The notes under the pieces: model-generated
What the model saw: the letters and a program-made list of their open reading frames with translations, nothing else
The model's database searches: none
What the model was told of the DNA's origin: nothing
Source of the DNA: Nisaea acidiphila
GTDB lineage: Bacteria > Pseudomonadota > Alphaproteobacteria > Thalassobaculales > Thalassobaculaceae
Length of the DNA stretch: 64,000 nucleotides
Direction of reading: 5' to 3'
Assembly: GCF_024662015.1 (NCBI RefSeq)
Contig: NZ_CP102480.1
Location: 2,266,501-2,330,500, forward strand
Part shown: in pieces, positions 46,711-57,983 of the stretch
Numbering within the stretch: the first letter of the stretch is position 1
Layout: each line of letters begins with the position of its first letter
Made by a program: the position numbers and the translations under genes

Positions 46711-48276
46711 TCAGCTCGCGTCGGCGCGTCTGAGAGACGCCTTCAACTCTGCCGGGCGAAAGGCACCGAGGAGGGTCGCCGCACCGAAATAGACGGCAAG
46801 AGCCAATAGAATGAAGCCAAGCAATGCCGCCGCCCCGAGCAGCGATCCCCGCCCGAACGGCTCCAGTTCAGCGCGAACAAGCAGCAAGAGGGTCCCGGCA
46901 AGCACCGCGCCCATGAGCAGCGCCGAGGCGACAATTCTCGGCAACCGCTTGCGGGAACGCTCGTCCAACCGGAACACGCCGTCGCGGCGCAGCAACCAGG
47001 CCAGCGCGATACCATTGGCCCAGGAGGCAATGGCGGTCGCCAGCGCCAGGCCGACATGGGCGAGGAACTGCATCAGGATAAGGTTAAGCGCGAGGTTCAG
47101 CAGCACCGCTCCCGCCGCGACTTTCACCGGTGTCTTCGTATCCTCGCGGGCGAAGAAGCCGGGCTGCAGCACCTTGACCAGCACGAAGGCCGGCAGGCCC
47201 GCGGCGAAGGCGACCATCGCCGCCGAGGTCGCCGTCCCGTCCGCGGCCGTGAAGGCGCCGCGCTCGAACAGCACGGTGACGATCGGATCCGCCAGAACGG
47301 CAAGCCCGACCGCGGCCGGCACCGTCAGCAGGGCGCCGAATTCAAGCGCCCGGTTCTGCGTCTCCAGCGCCCCCGCCGCGTTTCCGCCGCGCCATTGGCG
47401 CGAGAGCATCGGCAGCAGCGCGGTGCCGATGGCGACGCCGATCACGCCGAGAGGCAGCTGGTTCACCCGGTCGGCGTAATAGAGGAAGGAGATCGAGCCG
47501 AGCGGCAGGGTCGAGGCCAGCACCATGTCAATCAGCAGGTTGATCTGCACCACCCCCGCGCCGAGCATCGCCGGCAGCATCAGCCCGAACAGCCTGCGTA
47601 CGCCCGGGGTCAGTCTCGGCATTCTGAGACTCAGAGAGAAACCCGCCCGCGAGGAGGCTCCGATCATCCAGAGCAGCTGGGCGAGTCCCGCCGCCGCCAC
47701 GCCCCAGGCGAGCACATGGCCCGGCGTTTCCAGCCGGTCCCCGAAACCGACCATGGCGCCGATCAGGATCAGGTTCAGCAGGATCGGTGCCGCCGCCATC
47801 GCGGCGAAGCGGTCGAGGCTGTTCAGCACCCCGCCATAAAGCGCGACGATGGAGATCAGCGGCAGATAGGGGAAGGTGATGCGGGTCAGCTCGACGGCGG
47901 TGTCAAAGCGTTCCGGTGTCGCAACGAAACCCGGTGCGAGCACATGCATGACCCAGGGCATGGTCAGTTCCATGGCCAGCGTCAGCGCCGCCAGCACCGC
48001 GCACATCATGGCCAACGCCTCTTCGGCGAACTTCTTCGCCTCGGCTTTCCCGTCGGCTTCCAGCGCCCCCGCGAAGAGCGGTACGAAGGCAACGGTGAAG
48101 GACCCCTCGGCGGTCAGACGGCGGAAGAAGTTCGGCAGCTTGAAAGCGACGAAAAAGGCGTCCGCGACCGGCCCGGCGCCCAGGATCGCGGCGATCAGCA
48201 CGTCGCGCAGGAAGCCCGTGACCCGGCTGACCATAGTGAAACTGCCGACGGTGGCGGCGGCGCGGATCAGGGACAT
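46711..48276 (-). CDS. murJ: Lipid II flippase MurJ
   Basis: MurJ moves lipid II across the inner membrane for peptidoglycan synthesis. The 521-aa product begins at ATG 48276 ([30 protein letters not shown]), the family-typical start. It holds about 14 membrane helices, with the conserved [29 protein letters not shown] loop (about residues 38-66) and [29 protein letters not shown] (about 260). A longer frame extends upstream but lacks conservation. It is 82 bp after glnD; the glnD-murJ-trpS order is usual in the class. Confidence 0.96.
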   Translation of the reverse strand: MSLIRAAATVGSFTMVSRVTGFLRDVLIAAILGAGPVADAFFVAFKLPNFFRRLTAEGSFTVAFVPLFAGALEADGKAEAKKFAEEALAMMCAVLAALTLAMELTMPWVMHVLAPGFVATPERFDTAVELTRITFPYLPLISIVALYGGVLNSLDRFAAMAAAPILLNLILIGAMVGFGDRLETPGHVLAWGVAAAGLAQLLWMIGASSRAGFSLSLRMPRLTPGVRRLFGLMLPAMLGAGVVQINLLIDMVLASTLPLGSISFLYYADRVNQLPLGVIGVAIGTALLPMLSRQWRGGNAAGALETQNRALEFGALLTVPAAVGLAVLADPIVTVLFERGAFTAADGTATSAAMVAFAAGLPAFVLVKVLQPGFFAREDTKTPVKVAAGAVLLNLALNLILMQFLAHVGLALATAIASWANGIALAWLLRRDGVFRLDERSRKRLPRIVASALLMGAVLAGTLLLLVRAELEPFGRGSLLGAAALLGFILLALAVYFGAATLLGAFRPAELKASLRRADAS

Positions 48277-48358
48277 GGCACTTTCGGCTTTGTGACAGCG
48301 AAGGCGGCAGACTGCATCGGAACCGGGGCGGGATAAAGGCAGGACAATGTTCGGCGGA

Positions 48359-51184
48359 TCAAGAGTCGCCGCTATCCGAGCGCGGCGGCGCCGCATCGTC
48401 GGCCAGCGCGGTCAGCAAGGCATCGCGGATTTCCTGGATCCGGGTTTCGGAATCGATTTTCAGCCCGAACAGATCCTTCACGTAAAAGACGTCGACGAAG
48501 CTCTCCCCATAAGTCGAGATCTTGGCGGAAAAGATCTGGATCTTGATCTCACGGAGCGCCCGCGCGATGCGGTAGAGCACGCCCGGACGGTCGGTCGCGT
48601 TCACCTCGATGACGGTGTGGGTCACGCTGGCTTTGTTGTCGATCAGCACGCGGGTCGGGATCTTCATCACCCGGGCGCGCCGCTCGATGCTCCTGCGCCG
48701 CTTGACCAGCTCGGAAAGCAGGTTCACCCGGCCGGTCAACGCCTTTTCGATCGCGACGGTCAGTTTCGCCAGCTTGTCCGGCCGGTCGAATGCCTTGCGG
48801 TCCTCGTCCTGAATCCAGAAGACGTCCAGAGCCATACCGTTGCTGAAGGTCCCGATGCGGGCATCGACGATATTCGCGCCGGAAATGGCCATCGCGCCGG
48901 TGATACGCGAGAACAACCCCGGATGGTCAGAGGTATAGACGATGATCTCAGTGACTTCGCGCGCGGCATCGACCCGGCTCTCGATAGCGAGTTCCCTGCC
49001 CTCGGTCTCGGCCTCGCGCACCAGTCGGGCATGACGCACGTGAGTGTCGAGGTCGTAGGCAAGCCAGTAATCCGCATATCCGAGCGTCAGATGCCGCTCG
49101 ATCTCCTCTTCCGGCCAGCCGGTGAGCGCGTCGTGGAGGGCTTTCTTGGCTTTCTCGATCCGGCCCTTGCGGCCCGCTTCCTCGCCCTGGCCGGTCAGCG
49201 TCTCCTGGGAGGCCCAATAAAGCTCACGCAGCAAGGCCGCCTTCCAACCGTTCCAGACATTGGGGCCGACCGCCCGGATATCGCAGACCGTGAGCACCAG
49301 CAACAGGCGGAGCCGCTCCGGCGAGCGCACGATGGCGGAGAAATCCTCCACCGTCTTCGGATCGTTCACGTCGCGCTTGAAGGCGGCATAGCTCATCAGC
49401 AGGTGCCAGCGGACCAGCCACGCCACGGTCTCGGTCTCTTCCTCGCTGAGACCGAATCTGGGGCAAAGCCGTCGGGCGACGCGCTCACCGAGCCGCGAAT
49501 GGTCGCCACCCCTGCCTTTGGCGATGTCGTGCAGGAAAACCGCGACATAGAGCGCGCGGCGCGAGAGGACCTTGTGCACCACCTCGCTCGCGATCGGCAC
49601 ATCCTTGGCAAGCTCGCCCTTCTCGATCCTATGCAGAATCCCGAGCATCACGATGGTATGCTCGTCCACCGTGTAGACATGGTACATGTCGTACTGCATC
49701 TGCGCGACGACACGGCCGAAGTCTGGCACGAACCTGCCGAGAACCTGGGCCTCGTTCATCCGCCGGAAGATCCGTTCCGGCCCCTGCGGCGCCTCCAGCA
49801 TCTCGACGAAAAGACGGTTCGCCTCCTCGTTCTTCCGAAGATCCTTGTCGATCCGCTTCAGGTTCTGTGTCACCAGGCGCAGCGCATGCGGATGCAGCTC
49901 AAGATCGTTCTTCTGCGCGGTATGAAAGAACCGCAACAGGTTCACCGGATCGCGCGAGAACACCTCATCGTCGACCACGTTCAGCCGGTCGCCGTCGACC
50001 TGGAAGTCGCCGAGATCCTGTTTTCTCTGGAAACCCCAGGACAGCCGGAGCCGCGGCTTGCGGCGGTTCTCGGCCTCGATATTGGCGCAGAAGATCCGCG
50101 TCAGATCCCCGACATCCTTGGAGACCAGGTAATAGTGCTTCATGAAGCGCTCGACCGCGACCGCTCCGGCGCGGTTGGTATAGCCCATGCGTTTGGCCAT
50201 CTCGGTCTGCAGATCGACGGTCAGGCGCTCCTCGGCGCGGCCGGTCAGGTAATGCAGGTGGCAACGGATGGTCCAGAGCATCTTCTGGGCCTTGGCGAAC
50301 TTGCGTGCCTCCGCCGCCGTCAGGACGCCGCGCTCGACCAGGCCCGCGACCTTGTCGACCTTGTAGACGTATTTGCCGATCCAGAATAGCCGGTGCAGAT
50401 CGCGCAGCCCGCCCTTCCCGTCCTTGATGTTCGGCTCGATGAAATAACGGCTGTCACCCAGGCGCTCGTGCCGTTCGTCCGCTTCGGCGAGCTTGGCCTC
50501 GACGAATTCCGTCTCGGTCCCGGTCTCGACATCCTTGCGGAACCGCTCCCGGAGATCCGCATAAAGCGTCTCGGCGCCCCAGAGATAGCGGATTTCCAGC
50601 AATGAGGTACGGATCGTCATGTCGGCCTTGGCCTGGCGGATGCACTCGTCCACCGAGCGCGTCGCATGGCCGACCTTCAGGCGCAGGTCCCAGAGCAGAT
50701 AGAGCATATACTCCACCACCTGCTCGCTATAGGGCGTCTGCTTGTAGGGCAGCAGAAACAGCAGATCGAGGTCCGAGAAGGGCGCCATCTCTCCGCGGCC
50801 GTATCCGCCGACTGCGGCGACACAGATCTGTTCACCCTGGGAGGGATTGGCATTCCGGTAGATCTTCTGCGTCGCGGTGTCCGCCACCGAGGTAACGACC
50901 ACATCCATCAGATAGGCGTTGGCGCGCACCGCCTCCGCGCCGTCGTTGCTTTCCAGAAAGCGGCGCTCGATCTCGGCGCGGCCGTCATCGATGGTATGGC
51001 GCAGGAGCTTCAGCAATTCGGTTCGGAACGCGTCCGGCCCGTCGGTTTCCTGCCAGAGAGTGTCGACGGTCTCTTCCAGCGCCGCGGGATCGACGATCTT
51101 CTTGCGACCCTTGACCTTGGGCGGCGCGGCCAGGGGAATTTCCGTTCCCGGCGCGCTTTCCGGCATCAGATTGTCGGCGGCCAT
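48359..51184 (-). CDS. glnD: PII uridylyltransferase/uridylyl-removing enzyme
   Basis: GlnD senses glutamine and adds or removes UMP on PII proteins to control nitrogen metabolism. The 941-aa product has the nucleotidyltransferase site AVGGYGRGEMAPFSDLDLLFL (about residues 128-148). A helical linker and the HD domain with YVAVFLHDIAKGRGGDHSRLG (about 535-555) and a WLVRWHLLMS segment follow. Two C-terminal ACT domains (TSDHPGLFSRITGAMAISGANIVDARI near 745 and ATDRPGVLYRIARALREIKIQIFSAKI near 865) complete it. All parts are intact. Confidence 0.97.
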   Translation of the reverse strand: MAADNLMPESAPGTEIPLAAPPKVKGRKKIVDPAALEETVDTLWQETDGPDAFRTELLKLLRHTIDDGRAEIERRFLESNDGAEAVRANAYLMDVVVTSVADTATQKIYRNANPSQGEQICVAAVGGYGRGEMAPFSDLDLLFLLPYKQTPYSEQVVEYMLYLLWDLRLKVGHATRSVDECIRQAKADMTIRTSLLEIRYLWGAETLYADLRERFRKDVETGTETEFVEAKLAEADERHERLGDSRYFIEPNIKDGKGGLRDLHRLFWIGKYVYKVDKVAGLVERGVLTAAEARKFAKAQKMLWTIRCHLHYLTGRAEERLTVDLQTEMAKRMGYTNRAGAVAVERFMKHYYLVSKDVGDLTRIFCANIEAENRRKPRLRLSWGFQRKQDLGDFQVDGDRLNVVDDEVFSRDPVNLLRFFHTAQKNDLELHPHALRLVTQNLKRIDKDLRKNEEANRLFVEMLEAPQGPERIFRRMNEAQVLGRFVPDFGRVVAQMQYDMYHVYTVDEHTIVMLGILHRIEKGELAKDVPIASEVVHKVLSRRALYVAVFLHDIAKGRGGDHSRLGERVARRLCPRFGLSEEETETVAWLVRWHLLMSYAAFKRDVNDPKTVEDFSAIVRSPERLRLLLVLTVCDIRAVGPNVWNGWKAALLRELYWASQETLTGQGEEAGRKGRIEKAKKALHDALTGWPEEEIERHLTLGYADYWLAYDLDTHVRHARLVREAETEGRELAIESRVDAAREVTEIIVYTSDHPGLFSRITGAMAISGANIVDARIGTFSNGMALDVFWIQDEDRKAFDRPDKLAKLTVAIEKALTGRVNLLSELVKRRRSIERRARVMKIPTRVLIDNKASVTHTVIEVNATDRPGVLYRIARALREIKIQIFSAKISTYGESFVDVFYVKDLFGLKIDSETRIQEIRDALLTALADDAAPPRSDSGDS

Positions 51185-51347
51185 AGACTTGTCATACCTC
51201 GCAAACTGCCTCGCCGGACCTTAGTGCATATTTCCCGGGGGCGCCATGTTCGGCGCTGCAACATGGCGACTAGACCGCGCTTCGATGCGGAGATAAGAAC
51301 GAAGCATAAATCCATTCGACTCTGATCCTTTCCCGGAGAGTCCGTCC

Positions 51348-52541
51348 TTGGCAGAAAAACTCGCCAGCGATGTCGTCATCGTCGGCGGCGGCGTGATCGG
51401 CAGCGCCATCGCCTATTTCCTCGCGACCGCGCCCGGCGGTCCGGACAGCATCACGGTGATCGAGCGCGACTCGACATACGAAACCGCCTCGACCCCGCGC
51501 TCCGCCGGCGGTATCCGCCAACAATTCTCCAACCCGGAAAACATCGAGATCGGGCTTTTCGGGCACCATTTCGTGACCCATCTCGCGGATTACCTCTCGG
51601 TCGAGGGAGACTGTCCGGACCCGGGCTTCGTCGAGGGGGGCTATCTTTTTCTCGCCGGTCCGTCCGGCCTCGATGTCCTGAAGCAGAATCATGCCGACCA
51701 GTCCCGCCTCGGCGCCGAAATCGCCCTGCTCGATAAAGTTGCCACTTCGGAACGGTTTCCCTGGCTGCACCTCGACGGGATCGCCGGAGCCGCCTACGGC
51801 CTGTGCGGCGAGGGCTGGCTGGATCCGAACACGCTGATGCAGGCCTTCCGGCGCAAGGCCCGCAGCCTCGGGGTCACCTATATCGAAGCCGAGGTGACCG
51901 GTTTCGAGACAGACGGTAAACGGCTGGATGCAGTCCTGCTGGCGGACGGAAGGCGCATTTCCGCCGGGACGGTCGTCAATGCGGCTGGCCCGAATGCGGG
52001 CCGCGTCGCCGCCATGGCCGGGATCTTGCTGCCGGTCGTGCCGCGCAAACGCAATGTCTTCGTCTTCGATTGCCGCGAACCGCTGGACCCTGCCGTCCCC
52101 CTCCTGATCGACCCGTCGGGCGTCTATGTCCGCCCCGAAAGCGGCGGCTATATCTGCGGCGTCTCCCCGCCTTCAGACCGGGACCCGGACGGCGAGACGT
52201 CCGACCTCGAAGTCGATTATCACTGGTTCGAAGAGGTGATCTGGCCGACCTTGGCGCACCGCGTTCCGGCCTTCGAGGCGATTAAGCTCACCGGGGCCTG
52301 GGCCGGTCATTACGATTACAATACGATCGATCAGAACGGCATCGTCGGCAATCACCCGGAAATCGCTAATTTCTACTTCGCCAACGGCTTTTCCGGCCAC
52401 GGCCTGCAGCAGGCGCCGGCGGTCGGCCGGGCGCTGGCCGAGCTGATCACCTCCGGCGCTTTCCGGACGATCGACCTCTCCCGCTTCTGTTTCGAGCGTT
52501 TCGAGACCGATGCGCTCGTTTTGGAGCGCAATATCGTCTAG
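51348..52541 (+). CDS. FAD-dependent oxidoreductase (DAO/sarcosine oxidase-like), TTG start
   Basis: The 397-aa product has the FAD dinucleotide motif [18 protein letters not shown] (residues 10-27), a [16 protein letters not shown] loop (about 55-70) near the covalent-flavin region of this family, the [18 protein letters not shown] strand, and the C-terminal [21 protein letters not shown]. It resembles FOXRED1 and glycine/sarcosine/dimethylglycine oxidases, which oxidise N-methyl or secondary amines. TTG 51348 has GGAGAG 8 bp upstream, and no nearby ATG fits. It is divergent from glnD and overlaps the mutS stop by 4 bases. The substrate is unknown. Confidence 0.88.
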   Translation: MAEKLASDVVIVGGGVIGSAIAYFLATAPGGPDSITVIERDSTYETASTPRSAGGIRQQFSNPENIEIGLFGHHFVTHLADYLSVEGDCPDPGFVEGGYLFLAGPSGLDVLKQNHADQSRLGAEIALLDKVATSERFPWLHLDGIAGAAYGLCGEGWLDPNTLMQAFRRKARSLGVTYIEAEVTGFETDGKRLDAVLLADGRRISAGTVVNAAGPNAGRVAAMAGILLPVVPRKRNVFVFDCREPLDPAVPLLIDPSGVYVRPESGGYICGVSPPSDRDPDGETSDLEVDYHWFEEVIWPTLAHRVPAFEAIKLTGAWAGHYDYNTIDQNGIVGNHPEIANFYFANGFSGHGLQQAPAVGRALAELITSGAFRTIDLSRFCFERFETDALVLERNIV

Positions 52542-55261
52542 TCGCGCCGCTCCTTGAGCGCCCGGAGCTCGTAGATCAGGTCGAGCGCCTCGCGCGGCGT
52601 CAGATCGTCGGGACGGACCTCGTCGAGCCGCGCCTCGACGGCGCTTTCCGCAGGGGCCGCAGCCGCCGGGGCGGGCGCGACGGCCTGGAAAAGCGGCAGA
52701 TCCTCGGCCAGATTTGCGGCATTGCTGGAGACCTTGCCCTTCTCCAGCCGCTCCAGCACATCCTCGGCCCGTGCCACAACGGCGGGCGGCAGGCCGGCCA
52801 GCTTGGCGACGTGGATGCCGTATGAGCGGTCGGCGGCGCCGGAGACGACCTCGTGCAGGAACACCACGTCGTCGTTCCATTCCCGGATCCGCATGGTGTG
52901 GCAGGCGAGGCTGGAGAGCTTCGATTCGAGACCGGTCAGCTCGTGGTAATGGGTCGCGAACAGCGCCCGTGCCCGGCTCACCTCATGCAGATGCTCCACC
53001 GTCGCCCAGGCGATCGAGAGCCCGTCGAAGGTCGCCGTGCCGCGCCCGATCTCGTCGAGAATGACCAGAGACCGGTCGGTCGCCTGGTTCAGGATCGTCG
53101 CCGTCTCCACCATCTCGACCATGAAGGTCGAGCGGCCGCGGGCGAGATCGTCGGCCGCCCCGACACGGCTGAAGAGCCGGTCGACGACACCGATATGCGC
53201 GCTCTCCGCCGGCACGAAAGAGCCGGCCTGAGCCATCAGCGCGATCAGCGCGTTCTGGCGCAGGAAGGTACTTTTACCAGCCATGTTCGGGCCGGTGATG
53301 AGCCAGAGCCGCTCCGGGTCCTGCAAGACGCAATCGTTCGGCACAAAGCCGCCCTCGCCGGGATTGAGCGCCTCGACCACCGGGTGCCGCCCGGCCCGGA
53401 TCTCGAAGGCGCGCGAGGCGTCCACCTCGGGACGGCAATAGCGCCGCTCGGCGGCAAGCTCCGCGAGCGCGGTCAGAACGTCGAGCCGCGCCAGGGCCTG
53501 CGCCGCCAGCGCAACCGCGTCAGCCTCCGCGAGCACCGCATCGACAAGCTCCTGAAAAAGCGCCTGCTCCAGGGCGACGGCCTTGTCCGCGGCCTGCGAG
53601 AGATCGCGCTCCAGCTCGCCCAGCTCCACCGTGGTGAAGCGCACCGCGTTCGCCATGGTCTGGCGGTGGATGAAATCCTCGCGGCCGAGCAGCTTTTCGC
53701 CGTGAGCCGCCGTCACCTCAATGAAATAGCCGAGCACGTTGTTGTGCTTGATCTTCAAGGCGGACACGCCCGTTTCGCTCGCGTAACGGGCTTGCAGGCC
53801 CGCGATCAGGCGTCTGCTCTCGTCGCGCAATGTGCGGAGTCGGTCCAGTTCCGGAGCGAATTCCGGCGCGATGAAGCCGCCGTCGCGGGCCAGCAAGGGC
53901 AGCTCCGGCGCCAGCGCCCGGTCGAGCTTGTCCGTCAGGGGGCCGTGATAGCCGAGTTCCTCGAAGATCACCTTCGCTTCCTCGGGCGCACCCCCGGCAT
54001 CGCCGGTCAGACCGCTCGCCATCGCGTCGGCCCGGGCGAGCTGATCGCGGAGCGGCCCGGTCCCGGCGAGCCCGTCGCGGATCGCCGCCAGATCGCGCGG
54101 TCCGCCGCGCCCGAGCGCCAGGCGGGACAGCGCCCGCTCCACGTCCGGCAGGGCCTTAAGGGTGTCGCGGATCTCGCCGCGCAGGCGCTCGCCCTCGCGG
54201 AAATGCGCCACCGCATCCAGCCTCCGCCCGATCTCCGCGACATCCGTGACCGGCGCCGAGAGCCGCTGGGCGAGCAGCCGCCCGCCGGCCCCCGTGACCG
54301 TGCGGTCGAGCACGCTCAGCAAGGAACCGCGCTTCTCGCCGCCCAGCGTTCTCAGGATCTCGAGATTCCGGCGGGTCGAGGCGTCGATCTCGACGAGACC
54401 GCCTGCCTGCCAGCGGCGCGGCGGCAGTAGCCGCGGCATGCTGGAGATCTGGGTCAGCTCCAGATAGTCGACCAGCGCACCGGCGGCGGCGAGTTCGGCG
54501 CGCTCGAATTCGCCGAACCCCTCGAGCGACGAGACCTCAAAGAGCGTCTCAAGGCGCCGTCGCCCGTTTTCGCTATCGAAGCGGCTTGCGGGCTGCGGCA
54601 CGTCGGCGCCCTGCCATTCCTGCAAGAGAGCCGAAAAACCGCTCTCCGGTTCCAGCAGCATGTCCGGGAAAAGCAGCTCGCTCGGACCGATCCGCGCCAG
54701 AGCCGCACCGAGGCCAGGCGCACTTGCCGGCTGAGTATGGAAATCGCCGGTGGAGACATCGATCCAGGCAATGCCGAAACTGTCCTGCGTCCGGGCCAGT
54801 GCCGCCAGATAATTGTTGCTGCGGGCGTCGAGCAGCGCGTCCTCGGTGATCGTACCGGGTGTCACCACACGGACCACCTCCCGGCGCACCACGGACTTGG
54901 AACCGCGCTTCTTCGCTTCCGCCGGGTCCTCGGTCTGCTCGCAGATCGCGACCCGGAAGCCCTTGCGGATCAGACGCGCGAGATAGCCTTCGGCCGAGTG
55001 ATGCGGCACACCGCACATCGGGATCGGCTCGCCGCCATGCTGACCTCGTTTCGTGAGCGTAATATCCAGCGCGGCGGCCGCCGCCTCGGCATCCTCAAAG
55101 AAGAGTTCGTAGAAATCGCCCATGCGGTAGAACAGAAGGGCGTCCGGATGCTTGTCCTTGACCTCGAAATATTGCTGGAACATCGGCGTCGCGGCAGCCC
55201 GGTCACGTGTAGAGGCCGGCGCGGCGGCGGGTTCGCTGTCGGAAGGGGAAATCGTGTTCAC
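52538..55261 (-). CDS. mutS: DNA mismatch repair protein MutS
   Basis: MutS recognises mispairs and starts repair. The 907-aa product carries the mismatch-binding Phe-X-Glu in [12 protein letters not shown] (about residues 47-58). The connector, lever and clamp domains come next, then the ATPase with Walker [17 protein letters not shown] (about 640), the Walker [22 protein letters not shown] (about 716) and [12 protein letters not shown]. The Pro/Ala-rich linker near 865-880 and the final C-terminal helix for tetramerisation are present. It is convergent with the FAD oxidoreductase gene and divergent from maeB. Confidence 0.97.
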   Translation of the reverse strand: MNTISPSDSEPAAAPASTRDRAAATPMFQQYFEVKDKHPDALLFYRMGDFYELFFEDAEAAAAALDITLTKRGQHGGEPIPMCGVPHHSAEGYLARLIRKGFRVAICEQTEDPAEAKKRGSKSVVRREVVRVVTPGTITEDALLDARSNNYLAALARTQDSFGIAWIDVSTGDFHTQPASAPGLGAALARIGPSELLFPDMLLEPESGFSALLQEWQGADVPQPASRFDSENGRRRLETLFEVSSLEGFGEFERAELAAAGALVDYLELTQISSMPRLLPPRRWQAGGLVEIDASTRRNLEILRTLGGEKRGSLLSVLDRTVTGAGGRLLAQRLSAPVTDVAEIGRRLDAVAHFREGERLRGEIRDTLKALPDVERALSRLALGRGGPRDLAAIRDGLAGTGPLRDQLARADAMASGLTGDAGGAPEEAKVIFEELGYHGPLTDKLDRALAPELPLLARDGGFIAPEFAPELDRLRTLRDESRRLIAGLQARYASETGVSALKIKHNNVLGYFIEVTAAHGEKLLGREDFIHRQTMANAVRFTTVELGELERDLSQAADKAVALEQALFQELVDAVLAEADAVALAAQALARLDVLTALAELAAERRYCRPEVDASRAFEIRAGRHPVVEALNPGEGGFVPNDCVLQDPERLWLITGPNMAGKSTFLRQNALIALMAQAGSFVPAESAHIGVVDRLFSRVGAADDLARGRSTFMVEMVETATILNQATDRSLVILDEIGRGTATFDGLSIAWATVEHLHEVSRARALFATHYHELTGLESKLSSLACHTMRIREWNDDVVFLHEVVSGAADRSYGIHVAKLAGLPPAVVARAEDVLERLEKGKVSSNAANLAEDLPLFQAVAPAPAAAAPAESAVEARLDEVRPDDLTPREALDLIYELRALKERRD

Positions 55262-55514
55262 GGCCGGGATGTCGCTCGGGTCAATGGGACGTCGAAAATG
55301 GCGGCGACCTTAACATGATGGCGGCGCCTGCCGCCAATGCCGCGAACCGGACCTGTCGCAGGCTCGCACATGCGTCGTTCCGAGATATGAAATTGCCCCT
55401 GCCGCACGCCCCGCCTATCGTGAGCTAATCCTATTTCATTCTGTTTATCGAACTGGCACGGACGGCCCAAGGCACACGGGCGCCAACGATAAAATTCGAG
55501 GGAGACGAAGCGTC

Positions 55515-57779
55515 ATGGACGATGCAAAGCGCATGCTTGAAACCGAAGCGTTGGAATTTCACGCCTCAGGACGCCCGGGCAAGCTGGAAATCGCGGCGAC
55601 CAAGAATCTGACGACCCAGCGCGAGCTCGCCCTCGCCTATTCGCCGGGTGTCGCCTATCCGTGCCTCGCCATCGAGAAGGACGAGAGCAAGGCCTACGAA
55701 TATACCGCCAAAGGCAACATCGTCGCGGTGATCTCGAACGGAACCGCGGTGCTCGGCCTCGGCGATATCGGCGCCCAGGCCGCGAAGCCCGTGATGGAAG
55801 GCAAGTCGGTCCTGTTCAAGCGCTTCGCCGATGTCGACGGATTCGATCTCGAGGTGAACACCAAGGATGTCGACGAATTCGTCAATTGCGTGCGCTTCCT
55901 CGGAAAGACCTTCGGCGGGATCAATCTGGAAGACATCAAGGCGCCGGACTGCTTCATCATCGAACAGCGCCTGAAGGAACTGCTCGATATCCCGGTCTTC
56001 CATGACGACCAGCACGGCACCGCGATCATCACCTCGGCAGGGATGATCAACGCGCTGGATCTGACCGGACGGTCTCTCGAAACCGCCAAGATGGTGGTGA
56101 ACGGCGCCGGCTCCGCCGCCATCGCCTGCGTCGAACTGCTGAAAAGCATGGGCATGAAGGACGAGAACGTCATCTTGTGCGACAGCCGCGGCGTGATCTA
56201 CGAAGGCCGCCAGGACGGCATGAACCAGTGGAAGTCGAAGCACGCCGTCGACACCCCGCTGCGGACGCTCGAGGAAGCCGTGAAAGGCGCGGATATTTTC
56301 TGCGGCCTCTCCGCCAAGGGCGCGATGACCCAGGAAATGGTGAAATCCATGGCCGACCGGCCGATCATCTTCGCCATGGCCAATCCGGACCCGGAGATCA
56401 CCCCGGAAGACGTCGCGGCGGTCCGCTCGGACGCCATCGTCGCCACCGGCCGGTCGGACTATCCGAACCAGGTGAACAACGTTCTCGGCTTCCCTTATAT
56501 CTTCCGTGGCGCACTGGACGTGCGCGCGAGCGAGATCAACGACGAGATGAAGATCGCCGCCGCCAACGCTTTGGCCGAGCTCGCGCGCGAGGACGTGCCG
56601 GACGAGGTCGGCAAGGCCTACGGCAAGACCCTGCATTACGGCGAGGGTTACCTGATCCCCGCGCCTTTCGATCCGCGTCTGATCGTCAAGGTCTCCTCCG
56701 CCGTCGCTCAGGCCGCAATGGATAGCGGCGTCGCCCGCAAGCCGATCGCGGATATGGATGCCTACCGCGCCGAGCTCGGCGCGCGCCTGGATCCGACCTC
56801 CTCCAGCCTGCAGGTCATCTTCGACCGGATCCGCGCCAATCCGCGCCGGGTCGTTTTCGCCGAGGGCGAGGAAGAGCGCGTGATCCGCGCCGCCGTCGCC
56901 TTCCGAAACGGCGGTTACGGCACGCCGGTGCTGATCGGCCGGGAAGAGGTGATCAAGGAGAAGGTCGCAGAGCTCGGGGTCAAAGGGGCGGAGACCCTCG
57001 AGATCCACAATGCCCGGCTCTCGGAGCACAACGCCGCCTATACCGAGATGCTCTACAAGCGGCTGCAGCGCAAAGGCCATATCCACCGCGACTGCCAGCG
57101 CATGGTGAACCAGGACCGCAATGTCTTCGGTGCCTGCATGGTCGCCTCAGGACATGCAGAGGCGATGGTGACCGGGCTGACGCGGAATTTCGGCGTGACC
57201 CACGAATATGTCACCCGCGTGCTCGATCCGAAGCCCGGTCAGCAACTGATGACCTATTCGATCGCGGTCGCGCGCGGCCGCACCATCTTCATCGCCGACA
57301 CCAACGTGAATGAACTGCCGAGTGCGGAGGAACTGGCCGATATCGCAATCCAGACCGCCGAGCAGGCCAGGGCGTTCGGACATACGCCCCGCGTCGCCTT
57401 GCTTTCCTTCTCCAATTTCGGCTATCCGCCGCGGGAGAAGGCGGTCCGCATCCGCGAGGCCGTCAAGCTACTCGACGCACGCGGCGTCGATTTCGAGTAT
57501 GACGGCGAAATGTCGGCCGATATCGCCCTCGACCACGATCTGATGAAGCGGAACTATCCGTTCTCCAGACTCACCGGTCCGGCAAACGTGCTGGTCATGC
57601 CGGCGCTGCATTCGGCCAACATCACCTACAAGATGCTGCAGTCGATCGGCGGAGCGGCGATCATCGGTCCGGTCCTGGTCGGTCTCGCGAAGCCGGTTCA
57701 GATCGTGCAGATGAGCGCGACGGTCACCGATCTGGTGAACGCCGCCGCCATCGCGGCGCACGATGCGCTCAGCGACTAG
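55515..57779 (+). CDS. maeB: NADP-dependent malic enzyme with C-terminal phosphotransacetylase-like domain
   Basis: MaeB decarboxylates malate to pyruvate with NADP+ reduction. The 754-aa product combines a malic enzyme part (residues 1-425) with a phosphotransacetylase-like part (about 435-754) that usually serves as a regulatory acetyl-CoA-binding domain. The malic part shows YSPGVAYPCLAIEKD, YTAKGNIVAVISNGTAVLGLGDIG, VFHDDQHGTAIITSAG and the NADP-binding VVNGAGSAAIACVELL; the second shows VVFAEGEEERVIRAA and RTIFIADTNVNELPS. GAGGGAG lies before the ATG. It is followed by a short hairpin (57780-57797) without a T tract. Confidence 0.96.
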   Translation: MDDAKRMLETEALEFHASGRPGKLEIAATKNLTTQRELALAYSPGVAYPCLAIEKDESKAYEYTAKGNIVAVISNGTAVLGLGDIGAQAAKPVMEGKSVLFKRFADVDGFDLEVNTKDVDEFVNCVRFLGKTFGGINLEDIKAPDCFIIEQRLKELLDIPVFHDDQHGTAIITSAGMINALDLTGRSLETAKMVVNGAGSAAIACVELLKSMGMKDENVILCDSRGVIYEGRQDGMNQWKSKHAVDTPLRTLEEAVKGADIFCGLSAKGAMTQEMVKSMADRPIIFAMANPDPEITPEDVAAVRSDAIVATGRSDYPNQVNNVLGFPYIFRGALDVRASEINDEMKIAAANALAELAREDVPDEVGKAYGKTLHYGEGYLIPAPFDPRLIVKVSSAVAQAAMDSGVARKPIADMDAYRAELGARLDPTSSSLQVIFDRIRANPRRVVFAEGEEERVIRAAVAFRNGGYGTPVLIGREEVIKEKVAELGVKGAETLEIHNARLSEHNAAYTEMLYKRLQRKGHIHRDCQRMVNQDRNVFGACMVASGHAEAMVTGLTRNFGVTHEYVTRVLDPKPGQQLMTYSIAVARGRTIFIADTNVNELPSAEELADIAIQTAEQARAFGHTPRVALLSFSNFGYPPREKAVRIREAVKLLDARGVDFEYDGEMSADIALDHDLMKRNYPFSRLTGPANVLVMPALHSANITYKMLQSIGGAAIIGPVLVGLAKPVQIVQMSATVTDLVNAAAIAAHDALSD

Positions 57780-57983
57780 ACCAATCCGGCGATTGGTTCG
57801 GCGGATCGGAAGATTTCGAGCCTGAAACGGAGCGATCTTTCGGCTTTTCGACGGTTTAGGGGCTGATGTCGGTGTTTTGTCGGGGTTATGATAGAAACCG
57901 TCATACTCCGGGCGCTAGTGATCGCGGTCAAACGTGCCGCGCAGTCAGTGAGCGCACGACATCGCCCTTAGACCGACGAGACG
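57780..57983. other. maeB-phoR intergenic region with weak Pho-like repeats
   Basis: A 7-bp perfect stem ACCAATC/GATTGGT directly follows the maeB stop. At 57866-57894 three 7-mers in 11-bp phase (ATGTCGG, TTGTCGG, ATGATAG) resemble a degenerate Pho box. A CATACT that could be a -10 lies 7 bp further on. This could drive phoR and perhaps pst, but the match is much weaker than the one before olsB. Confidence 0.35.
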
